Source: Mesonia mobilis DSM 19841 (lineage in GTDB: Bacteria; Bacteroidota; Bacteroidia; Flavobacteriales; Flavobacteriaceae). Taken from it: a stretch of DNA of 64,000 nucleotides. The DNA is taken from the NCBI RefSeq assembly GCF_000423405.1, contig NZ_AUHX01000005.1:248001-312000 (forward strand), in the 5' to 3' direction. The position numbers were made by a program, and so were the translations under genes. Positions 18,203 through 26,348 of the stretch are shown here, piece by piece. Every line of letters starts with the position of its first letter. The stretch's first letter is position 1. The notes below the pieces were generated by a model that made no database searches, was not told where the DNA came from, and was given only the letters and a program-made list of their open reading frames with translations.

Positions 18203-18724
18203 ATGCAGGATATAAATTTTTTACAGATCTTTTTTAACCTTTTACCGGCGTTAATTATTGGTTTAATTTCTTTCTACTTCTATAGTAGCTATCTTACTAA
18301 TGAAAATAATCGTCGTATTTACGAACTTAAAAGAGAAAGTGCTAAAAGTGCGATGCCTCAACGTTTACAAGCTTTGGAGCGTATGACGCTTTTTTTAGAA
18401 CGTATAAATCCGGGCAGTTTATTAATTCGAGTAAAGCCTTATAACGATAGTAAACACGATTACGAGAATTTACTTATTCAGCAGATCGAAAGTGAATTTG
18501 AGCATAATCTTGCGCAACAAATTTATGTAAGCGATAAATGTTGGGGAGCAATTAAAGCGACCAAAAACGCAACGATTTCTTTAATTAGACAAACCAATAT
18601 GAGCGATAAAGTAGATTCTCCCGATAAATTGAGAGAAGTTATTTTGTCTGATCTTGTCGATAAAAAAGCTCCGAGTGAAACCGGATTAGCATTTTTAAAG
18701 AATGAAGTGAAAGAGCTTTGGTAA
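18203..18724 (+). CDS. conserved hypothetical membrane-anchored protein
   Basis: 173 residues. One N-terminal transmembrane helix (about 10-29) is followed by a charged cytoplasmic domain beginning with a helical segment (RRIYELKRESAKSAMPQRLQALERM). I do not recognise a characterised family, although the sequence looks like a conserved flavobacterial type. It starts 6 bp after the glutamate synthase-like gene, so the two single-helix proteins are probably co-expressed and may act together at the inner membrane. Confidence 0.7.
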   Translation: MQDINFLQIFFNLLPALIIGLISFYFYSSYLTNENNRRIYELKRESAKSAMPQRLQALERMTLFLERINPGSLLIRVKPYNDSKHDYENLLIQQIESEFEHNLAQQIYVSDKCWGAIKATKNATISLIRQTNMSDKVDSPDKLREVILSDLVDKKAPSETGLAFLKNEVKELW

Positions 18725-18744
18725 GTTTTCTTCAAAACTAAAAA

Positions 18745-19656
18745 CTATCGGTCTTTTAGTTCATTTTCTTTTACATTAATGGCTTTATCGTTAGCGTATT
18801 TAAAACCTTGATCCCACCAAGTTTTCATGAGTTTTTTATCAAAAATCAATGAGTTTTCGGTGAGTTGGCTTGGCGTGTAATAAAGATTCAGCAATACATT
18901 TTTATTACTTGCCGCAAGTTTTCCTTCAATTATATTACTACGTTCTACTTGATCGAGTACAAAACCAAATAAATTCACCATTAATGAGAACGGATTTTTA
19001 CCTAAAACTTTGTTGTGCTCCATATTTTCAGATTCTAGAATGATAGCATCAACTTCGGTAGCGCCTCGTCGAATTGCCTCACGAATAGGAACCATACTTC
19101 CGAAACCGCCATCGGCATATTCAAAATCGTTTTTCTTCACCAAACTCATAAACGGGATGTAATTGCAAGAAATCCAGATCCAATCGCAGAATTCCTCATA
19201 ACTAAAATCTTTTATCGATTTATATTCGATGTTATTCTTGGTAAGATTAGAAACCGTTACCACAACATCTTTATGGGTGCTTTTCGCCTTTAAAAAATCT
19301 TCTTTTGTAATTTTTCGGCTAATTAGTTTTCTTAAGTTTTTACTCTCACCAAAAGTTCTTCGTTTTTTCATAAACTGAAGAATCGTATTCAGGTAATTTA
19401 TACTCACATATTCCCGATTATCTTTCTTCTTGATCTTAAACGGATTTAAGCTGAAAATACTTTTCTGGTTAACGTTCGTATAAACTTCATGCAATTTATC
19501 GATCTCGCCAATGGCCAAATGCGTAAGCAACAAACTCCCTGTTGAAGAACCTACAAAAATATCGTAATTACGATGTTGCACCTTCATTAAATGAGCCGCT
19601 ACTCCACCGGCAAACGCTCCTTTACTACCGCCGCCAGAAATCACTAAAGCTCTCAT
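18745..19656 (-). CDS. patatin-like phospholipase
   Basis: 303 residues. The oxyanion loop GGGSKG (8-13), nucleophile elbow G36-S-S38-T-G40 and the catalytic aspartate D182 in DGG define the Ser-Asp dyad of patatin-type lipid acyl hydrolases. No signal peptide is seen, so it is probably cytoplasmic. Its ATG overlaps the stop of the upstream M1 peptidase gene by 4 bp, so translation is likely coupled. The lipid substrate is unknown. Confidence 0.88.
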   Translation of the reverse strand: MRALVISGGGSKGAFAGGVAAHLMKVQHRNYDIFVGSSTGSLLLTHLAIGEIDKLHEVYTNVNQKSIFSLNPFKIKKKDNREYVSINYLNTILQFMKKRRTFGESKNLRKLISRKITKEDFLKAKSTHKDVVVTVSNLTKNNIEYKSIKDFSYEEFCDWIWISCNYIPFMSLVKKNDFEYADGGFGSMVPIREAIRRGATEVDAIILESENMEHNKVLGKNPFSLMVNLFGFVLDQVERSNIIEGKLAASNKNVLLNLYYTPSQLTENSLIFDKKLMKTWWDQGFKYANDKAINVKENELKDR

Positions 19657-21737
19657 TCTTCTATAATTTTAGTCAATACTTTTTCTTGTTTTGCTGAAGC
19701 TTTTTCTTTTAAACTGAATAACATCGCGCGGTGTTTTTCTTTCGTTGACAATTGCGTTAACAGTTCTCTACAAAAGTTTCTGAAACGCCAAACAGGATGT
19801 ACCGAACCTTGCATTAGATCTAAATAATTTTGCCCGGTAAACGATTCAATCTGGTAAAGAAATCCAAATGCATTTTGCCGAATTTCATAAGCGTATTTTG
19901 CACTCGTATAACCTGAAAGCTCTTGGTAAAACTTGCTGTTATTTTCCGGTTGAAATTCAGGAGTCACTAAACTTAAAGTTAGCCAAAGTAAACGAACATT
20001 TTTATTGCTGAAGCCTTCTACGTTTTGCAGTTCTGTTAGATACTGACTTCTATTTTCGGGAAAGTTTTGCCACAAGTTGAATAACGCTTGCTCTAAAGTT
20101 AAGTAAGAACGATCGTTGAGTAAACCCTCATATTTTTTCTGCAATGACTGCGGAATTTTCTGTAAATATGTTGAAATTGCTTGCCGAACCAACACATCGT
20201 TCGTGTCAAACGCTTTTCGATAAAGTTGAATAACATCTCCGGCATTTTCCTGCGCCAATTGCGCAACGACTTCTTGCCCTAAATAATCGTTTACAGGGAA
20301 ATCTAAAGCTTTATTTAAGCTTTCATATTTTTCTTCCATCGAGATGGTCCGCAATGCGATTAATGAAAGGTATTCTTCCATAAATTCAGATTTACGAAGT
20401 GATGCTAAAGCTTGTGAAGATTTAAATGCCGATTGCGCTAACCAATCTTCTTCAAACTGAGTTAAGTCCATTCCGCTGGTTTTTTCGATTTCAGCAATAA
20501 AATCTTCAGTTTTTACATTTTGAAAAGCATATTTATTTAAATAGTTTTTTACTCCACTTTTAAAAGCTTCATCTCCTACTTTTTCACGAAGTATATGCAA
20601 CGCCCAAGCTCCTTTTTGGTAAAATGTAAGCGAGCTGGCTTTGGCATTTTTAAGCGCTTCGCCTTTACCTGAATCGCTTAATTCTTTTAATTTTTCTGCA
20701 TTTTGATAAAGTTTGAAGTAAAAATAGTTGTCTCCAAAAATTTCACGTTCGGTCAATAACGCATAATATGTAGCAAAACCTTCTTGCAGCCAATGATGCG
20801 TTCCCGACTTTTCCGTCACCAAATCGCCAAACCACTGGTGTGCCAATTCGTGTGCATTTACATTCACATAATTTCTATCGATAAAACCAATTTGATCGAC
20901 CATAAACATATCTGAAAAAATGGTCGCCGTCGTATTTTCCATCCCGGCATAAAGAAAATCTCGAACAGGAATTTGCTTATAATTTTGCCACGGATACGCC
21001 ACGCCAATTTCTTCTTCAAAAAAATCGAAAATCTTTTTTGAATGCTTGTATGTCCACTCTACTTTTTCTTCATCTTGAGCTTCGTAATATAATTTTATAG
21101 GAATTCCGCTTGTTGATGTAATTTCTTTTGCTTCGAATTTTCCGACGGCCACTGCCACGAGATAACTACTCATCGGGTGTTGCATATCAAAATGCCAAAG
21201 CTGCTCTTTTCCCTTTTTTTCTTTATTTACCAATTTCCCATTGGCGGCAACTTCATAATCCTGCGGAACTTGATACGAAAGATCAAACTCAATTTTATCA
21301 TTCATATCATCTAAACTTGGCAGCCAATGCGAAGTGTATTTTCCTTGTCCTTGCGACCAGATCTGGTTACTACCGTCATTATCCCAACCTACAAAATATA
21401 AGGTTTGTTGAGGAGTTGCTTGGTAAGAAAATTCAACTTCATAAGTTTTGCCCGCTTCAAATTGATCGATAAAATAAATTTTCTTTTCTGCGAAAAAAAG
21501 CTTCGGTTTAGAACTCGACTTTTTAGTGATTTCAGCATTCATCTTTACCGCGTCTAAATAAATAGAATCGGTCGCTTGTAAAACTTTAAATTTCACTTGA
21601 AGTTTACCTTCAACACTTTCAGTTTCCGGTAGTAAATGAATCGTTCCCGAAATTTTTTCAACATCTAAAACTTCGGTTTGTTGCGCGTTTATAAAAAAAG
21701 GACTCGCCAATAAAAGCAGCCAAACTATTTTTTGCAT
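19653..21737 (-). CDS. M1 family metallopeptidase (aminopeptidase N-like)
   Basis: 694 residues with a signal peptide (about 1-18), hence exported. The gluzincin motif H296-E-L-A-H300 with the third zinc ligand E319 and the substrate-anchoring GMEN (265-268) are all present. The C-terminal 250 residues are HEAT-like helices. The enzyme should remove N-terminal residues from peptides in the periplasm. It forms an overlapping pair with the patatin gene. A near-consensus -7 box (TATTTTCG, complement of 21762-21769) lies upstream. Confidence 0.9.
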   Translation of the reverse strand: MQKIVWLLLLASPFFINAQQTEVLDVEKISGTIHLLPETESVEGKLQVKFKVLQATDSIYLDAVKMNAEITKKSSSKPKLFFAEKKIYFIDQFEAGKTYEVEFSYQATPQQTLYFVGWDNDGSNQIWSQGQGKYTSHWLPSLDDMNDKIEFDLSYQVPQDYEVAANGKLVNKEKKGKEQLWHFDMQHPMSSYLVAVAVGKFEAKEITSTSGIPIKLYYEAQDEEKVEWTYKHSKKIFDFFEEEIGVAYPWQNYKQIPVRDFLYAGMENTTATIFSDMFMVDQIGFIDRNYVNVNAHELAHQWFGDLVTEKSGTHHWLQEGFATYYALLTEREIFGDNYFYFKLYQNAEKLKELSDSGKGEALKNAKASSLTFYQKGAWALHILREKVGDEAFKSGVKNYLNKYAFQNVKTEDFIAEIEKTSGMDLTQFEEDWLAQSAFKSSQALASLRKSEFMEEYLSLIALRTISMEEKYESLNKALDFPVNDYLGQEVVAQLAQENAGDVIQLYRKAFDTNDVLVRQAISTYLQKIPQSLQKKYEGLLNDRSYLTLEQALFNLWQNFPENRSQYLTELQNVEGFSNKNVRLLWLTLSLVTPEFQPENNSKFYQELSGYTSAKYAYEIRQNAFGFLYQIESFTGQNYLDLMQGSVHPVWRFRNFCRELLTQLSTKEKHRAMLFSLKEKASAKQEKVLTKIIEE

Positions 21738-21831
21738 AAGTGTTTTATTCTTGTTTCGAAAATACGAAACTTACTTGTTTTTACATTCTATATATTTTTA
21801 TACTTTTAAAAACTAACCAATACGTACCAAA

Positions 21832-22269
21832 ATGACTACTTCTTCACAAAAAATCCCGACTTGGTTTTGGATAATTTCTATTGTTCTTTTACTTTGGAAT
21901 TTAATGGGCATCGGCTCTTTTGTATTTCATTCACTTGTGATGAAAGGTGAAGCTTTGGCAGGTTTACCGGAGAATGAACGCGCACTTTATGGTGAATATC
22001 CGTTATGGACGCATATTGCGTTTGGTGTCGCTACGATCGGAGCTTTATTGGCAAATATTCTTTTACTAGCAAAGAAAAAATCGGCGATCACATTATTTCT
22101 AATTTCATTGATTGCGATTCTTATACAAATGTTTCAAAATTTATTTTTAACGAGTGCTGCTGAAGTTTACGGCAATGCAACTTACGTAATGCCTGTTTTA
22201 GTCATCATCATTGCTATTTTTGAAGTTTGGTTTTCAAAATTTGCTTATCGAAAAAGTTGGATCAAGTAA
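21832..22269 (+). CDS. small four-helix membrane protein, function unknown
   Basis: 145 residues with four hydrophobic helices (about 12-33, 58-82, 88-108, 117-135). The segment after helix 1 (KGEALAGLPENERALYGEYPLW) is typical of a conserved proteobacterial and flavobacterial family often labelled as a sugar transporter without evidence. I make no functional claim. It is followed directly by a small lipoprotein gene. Confidence 0.65.
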   Translation: MTTSSQKIPTWFWIISIVLLLWNLMGIGSFVFHSLVMKGEALAGLPENERALYGEYPLWTHIAFGVATIGALLANILLLAKKKSAITLFLISLIAILIQMFQNLFLTSAAEVYGNATYVMPVLVIIIAIFEVWFSKFAYRKSWIK

Positions 22270-22270
22270 A

Positions 22271-22651
22271 ATGGTACAAAAAAATTTAATCCTATTATTT
22301 TTTTCCTTCTCAATATTTACACTAATTAGTTGCAAAGAAGAAAAAAAATATCATTCTAATATAATTTATAAAGATCAAGACATAAGAATTTCATTCCACA
22401 CTTTAGATGGAAAAGATTTTATTCTTAAAGATAAAACAAATCATGTTTTCTTTTTAACATCAGACAGCTTAAACTATTCTGTTTATGGCCCAAGTATAAA
22501 TCCGCTCGGGATCGAGTCATACAGGAATACTTTTCATGTAGAAATTACTCCAACAGATAGCATTCTAAAGGATAATAAATTACCAATTATTATAAGTTTT
22601 AACAAAAATGGATTTATAAAAAAAATACATTACGGAATTAAAGTCAAATAG
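22271..22651 (+). CDS. small orphan lipoprotein
   Basis: 126 residues from the ATG at 22271, one base after the preceding stop codon. A longer frame extends upstream into the previous gene but the lipoprotein signal starts here. The signal sequence ends in LISC, a lipobox, so the mature protein should be membrane attached. The rest is beta-rich with no family I recognise. Its codons are more AT-rich than those of the neighbours. Confidence 0.65.
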   Translation: MVQKNLILLFFSFSIFTLISCKEEKKYHSNIIYKDQDIRISFHTLDGKDFILKDKTNHVFFLTSDSLNYSVYGPSINPLGIESYRNTFHVEITPTDSILKDNKLPIIISFNKNGFIKKIHYGIKVK

Positions 22652-22718
22652 TACAGGATAGAGTTACATTTATAAAAATTAGAAGACAGAATTTACAAAA
22701 AATCCTATCTTCGTTTTT

Positions 22719-24824
22719 ATGAATGCGAATACGCTGCAAACTCCCATCGATTATCTAAAAGGCGTTGGTCCCAATCGGGCCGATTTGCTTCGTAAAGAAG
22801 TGGGAATTCATACTTTTCAAGATTTACTCAATTTTTTCCCGAACCGATATATCGATAAAACTCGGTATTATAAGATCAATGAAATTCAACGGAATTCAGC
22901 AGAAATTCAAATTGTAGGGAAAATTGTTCATATAAAAAGTGTCGCTCAAAAAAGAGGAAAACGCCTCGTTGCCGATTTTATCGATGAAACCGGAAAAATA
23001 GAATTGGTTTGGTTTCGCGGCCATAAATGGATACGGGAAAATCTGAAGATCAACGAACCTTATGTGATTTTCGGTAAAGTAAATTACTACAACGGTATTT
23101 TCTCGATGCCGCATCCCGAGATGGAATTGCTCAAAGAGCATCAAAAGCAAATGAAAATTGCGATGCAACCGCTCTATCCTTCCACCGAAACGCTGGCAAA
23201 ACGTGGCGTGACCAATCGGGTAATTATTAAAATGATTCAGCAGGTTTTTATAGAAAACAAAAAGGGTTTTGCAGAAACTTTGCCCGATTACCTGCGGAAA
23301 GAATTAAAGCTTATTTCTAAAAGTGAAGCTTTATTCAACATTCATTTTCCGCAGTCGCAAGAAAAATTAGCACGCGCACAATTTCGATTGAAGTTCGAAG
23401 AATTGTTTTATGTTCAGCTTCAATTATTAATGAAGAACTTGCTCCATAAACGAAAAATTAAAGGTTTTCCGTTTGAGGAAGTTGGTAAATATTTTAATGA
23501 ATTTTACACAAAACACCTTCCTTTTGAACTTACCAACGCTCAAAAACGAGTGATCAAAGAAATTAGAAACGATTTAGGTACCGGTGCGCAAATGAATCGT
23601 TTACTACAAGGTGATGTAGGCTCTGGTAAAACCATCGTGGCGCTCATGAGTTGCTTGCTCGCTTTAGATAATGGTTTTCAAGCCAGCTTAATGGCACCAA
23701 CCGAAATTCTGGCTACACAGCATTTTCAGGGGTTGTCTGAACTTTGTGCTGAAATGAATATTGAAATTGCTTTGCTCACCGGTTCGAGTAAAACCGCTGA
23801 ACGTCGAATAATTCACGAAAAATTAGAAAATGGCAAACTCGATATTCTTATCGGAACGCACGCTTTGCTGGAAGATAAAGTGAAATTTAAAAATCTAGGT
23901 TTGGCAATTATCGATGAGCAACATCGTTTTGGTGTTGCCCAACGTGCTAAATTGTGGAAGAAAAACATTAATCCGCCTCACATTCTAGTCATGACGGCGA
24001 CGCCGATACCCAGAACTTTGGCAATGAGTTTATATGGCGATCTAGATATTTCTGTAATTGATGAATTACCACCGGGCAGAAAAGCTATAAAAACTGTACA
24101 TCGTTATGACAATAACCGATTAAAGGTTTTTGCTTTTATTCGAGATGAAATAAAAAAAGGCCGACAAATTTATGTGGTTTACCCGTTAATTCAGGAATCA
24201 GAAAAGATGGATTATAAAGATTTGATGGACGGTTACGAAAGTATTGCTAGAGAATTTCCGCAGCCAGAATATCAGATCTCGATCGTTCACGGACAAATGA
24301 AACCTGCCGATAAAGATTATGAAATGAACCGTTTTGCCAATGGCGAAACACAAATTATGGTAGCTACCACAGTGATTGAAGTGGGTGTAAACGTACCCAA
24401 CGCCAGTGTGATGATTATTGAAAGTGCCGAACGTTTTGGGCTTTCGCAATTACACCAATTACGAGGTCGCGTAGGTCGTGGCGCCGAGCAAAGTTTTTGT
24501 ATTTTAATGACCGGCCATAAACTTTCTAACGATAGTAAAACGAGGTTGGAAACGATGACGCAAACCAACGACGGTTTTGAAATTGCCGAAGTAGATCTGA
24601 AACTTCGTGGACCTGGAGATTTAATGGGTACGCAACAAAGTGGTGTGCTTAATTTACAAATTGCCGATATTGTAAAAGACAATCAAATTTTAAAATCGGC
24701 ACGCTATTATGCGATGCAACTTTTAAAAGACGATCCGCAACTGCAAAAAGAAGAAAACAGAATCGTAAATTACACCTACCAACAAATTGCGAAAAATAAA
24801 ACCATCTGGAATTACATTAGCTAA
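22719..24824 (+). CDS. recG: ATP-dependent DNA helicase RecG
   Basis: 701 residues. The N-terminal wedge domain (OB fold, about 60-160) is followed by SF2 helicase motifs: GDVGSGKT (about 299-306), DEQH, TATPIPRT, the QLRGRVGR motif VI, and a C-terminal TRG-like part. RecG remodels stalled forks and branched DNA. The family is certain and the length normal. The stop codon overlaps the ATG of the next gene by one base. Confidence 0.96.
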   Translation: MNANTLQTPIDYLKGVGPNRADLLRKEVGIHTFQDLLNFFPNRYIDKTRYYKINEIQRNSAEIQIVGKIVHIKSVAQKRGKRLVADFIDETGKIELVWFRGHKWIRENLKINEPYVIFGKVNYYNGIFSMPHPEMELLKEHQKQMKIAMQPLYPSTETLAKRGVTNRVIIKMIQQVFIENKKGFAETLPDYLRKELKLISKSEALFNIHFPQSQEKLARAQFRLKFEELFYVQLQLLMKNLLHKRKIKGFPFEEVGKYFNEFYTKHLPFELTNAQKRVIKEIRNDLGTGAQMNRLLQGDVGSGKTIVALMSCLLALDNGFQASLMAPTEILATQHFQGLSELCAEMNIEIALLTGSSKTAERRIIHEKLENGKLDILIGTHALLEDKVKFKNLGLAIIDEQHRFGVAQRAKLWKKNINPPHILVMTATPIPRTLAMSLYGDLDISVIDELPPGRKAIKTVHRYDNNRLKVFAFIRDEIKKGRQIYVVYPLIQESEKMDYKDLMDGYESIAREFPQPEYQISIVHGQMKPADKDYEMNRFANGETQIMVATTVIEVGVNVPNASVMIIESAERFGLSQLHQLRGRVGRGAEQSFCILMTGHKLSNDSKTRLETMTQTNDGFEIAEVDLKLRGPGDLMGTQQSGVLNLQIADIVKDNQILKSARYYAMQLLKDDPQLQKEENRIVNYTYQQIAKNKTIWNYIS

Positions 24825-25726
24825 TGAATAACTTTATTCTTATTGCGATTGCTATTCTTGCCGGAGTTGCTGCCCGAAAATTTAAGAAGCTACCCGAAAA
24901 TAGTTACGTAGCGGTCAATTTCTGGGTGATTTATATTGCGCTGCCGGCAATTGCTTTAAAATACATTCCGCAAATAGAATGGAGTACAGAATTGGTGATT
25001 CCTTTTGTAATGCCGCTCGTAGTTTTTGCGCTCAGTTTTATTTTTATTGAAATTATTTCGCGATTTATTCAACTAAATCAAGCTACCAAAGCGGTATTGA
25101 TTTTATTAAGCGGTTTAGGGAATACTTCATTTTTGGGTTTTCCGTTAACCGAAGCTTATTATGGTAAAGACGGATTAGAAATTGCGATTCTTTGCGACCA
25201 AAGTTGCTTTCTTATCGTTTCAACACTTGGTGTGATCACGGCTGTAAAAGCAAGTGCTCAAGGTAAATTTCAGATTTCTTCAATTCTAAAAAAAGTATTT
25301 AGCTTCCCTCCTTTTTTAGCATTTATCGCTGCTTTTGTACTTCCGCATTTTTTAGATTTGAGTCCGCTAGATCCTTTATTAGAAGCGTTGGGTGCGACAT
25401 TAGTTCCGATGGCATTGTTTTCTGTCGGTTTGCAACTTCAGCTTAAAAAATGGAAAAGCGATGTAAAGCTGTTAAGTTTATCGTTGATTTACAAATTAGT
25501 ATTAGCACCGTTGGTTATTTTCAGCATTTTATATGTATTGAATATCAACTCCCTCACCGGAAAAGTAGCTGTTTTTGAAGCTTCGATGTCGCCTATGGTT
25601 ACTCCCGCAATTATTGCCACTCAGTACGGCTTAAACCCGAAATTGGCGAATTTAATTTTAAGTGTTGGGATTATTATTGGCTTCTTTTCAACCTTTATTT
25701 GGTCTGAAATTATTCAGTTTTTGTAA
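24824..25726 (+). CDS. AEC (auxin efflux carrier) family transporter
   Basis: 300 residues with about ten hydrophobic helices and the two-half arrangement of AEC permeases; conserved polar positions are seen in GLGNTSFLGFPLTEAYYG and SPMVTPAIIATQYGLNP. Such permeases carry small organic anions; the substrate here is unknown. Start overlaps recG stop (TAATG), so expression is probably coupled to recG. Its 3' end overlaps the convergent broken lipoprotein gene by 17 bp. Confidence 0.85.
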   Translation: MNNFILIAIAILAGVAARKFKKLPENSYVAVNFWVIYIALPAIALKYIPQIEWSTELVIPFVMPLVVFALSFIFIEIISRFIQLNQATKAVLILLSGLGNTSFLGFPLTEAYYGKDGLEIAILCDQSCFLIVSTLGVITAVKASAQGKFQISSILKKVFSFPPFLAFIAAFVLPHFLDLSPLDPLLEALGATLVPMALFSVGLQLQLKKWKSDVKLLSLSLIYKLVLAPLVIFSILYVLNINSLTGKVAVFEASMSPMVTPAIIATQYGLNPKLANLILSVGIIIGFFSTFIWSEIIQFL

Positions 25727-26171
25727 TTCGACCTTCTCTTTCAAAGATAAAATCGATAGCATTTTTATCGTCTGCGATGGTAGCTTTCAGAAATTCAGCT
25801 TTCAATTTATAAGTAATCACTTTCGGAAAATCGTTTTGTTTATTCTCTGCTGAAAAGCTAGTTGAATTTATTTCAGTAATAAGAAAATCGACTTCATCTT
25901 CATGAACTCCTACTACGCGGTAAACCCAATTTTCATTTATTTTCAGCAAACGTAATTTTTCTTTAAAAATGGTATCATTTTCAACCAAAGTAAATCCTAA
26001 ACCTCAATATTCTTCAGAAGAAACTTGTTGCCATTGCTCGTAAGTTTGCTCTAAATCATCTCCGTTGGTTCTTATCCAATTGCCGACTAACCAATCGAAA
26101 TTAACTGATGATCGCTGACAAGCATTCAACAAAATACAACTTAAGAATACTGCTAAAAAACTTTTTTTCAT
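25710..26171 (-). pseudogene. DUF6265-like lipoprotein gene interrupted by an in-frame TGA
   Basis: Read from the ATG at 26171, the reverse strand encodes a lipoprotein signal ending LLNAC, then FDWLVGNWIRTNGDDLEQT, and reaches TGA at 26004-26006 (codon 56). The same frame continues without any other stop for 97 codons to TAA at 25710-25712 (GLGFTL, VFRVVGVHEDE-like core), matching one continuous DUF6265-type protein of 153 residues. Such proteins are small beta-barrel lipoproteins of unknown role. One base change would restore the gene. A 92-codon TTG-initiated remnant is therefore unlikely to be a real gene. Confidence 0.8.
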
Positions 26172-26255
26172 GAAGTAGATTTTATAATTGAAATTTACAA
26201 GAAAAACTTGATAAGTAACTCGTTATAGAATCTTAGATTTTGCCAAAATTAATAG

Positions 26256-26263
26256 TATCTTTG
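26256..26263 (+). promoter_or_regulatory. -7 box (TATCTTTG) of pheT
   Basis: Matches TAnnTTTG; a start near 26268 gives an untranslated leader of about 80 nt. I saw no phenylalanine-rich leader peptide or attenuator hairpin in it. A TTTG lies only 13 bp upstream, too close for a normal -33. Confidence 0.5.
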
Positions 26264-26348
26264 CCACTTTATAAAAAAATTTAGTGCTTCTTTGGAGTAC
26301 GTTAGAATTAAGAAAATAATTATTTTTCTACTGAAAAATTACATGTAA

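Noticed and set aside
21128-21472. 114-codon open frame opposite the M1 peptidase
   Set aside because: Shadow of a well-supported gene with its HELAH and GMEN motifs on the other strand.
22211-22270. Longer N-terminus for the small lipoprotein starting at 22211
   Set aside because: It would overlap the preceding gene and hide the lipoprotein signal sequence that begins at 22271.
24317-24682. 121-codon open frame opposite recG
   Set aside because: RecG helicase motifs occupy the forward strand over the same region.
25710-25988. Independent 92-codon gene with a TTG start
   Set aside because: It is the downstream half of the DUF6265-like gene interrupted by TGA; the upstream half with the lipobox is in the same frame.
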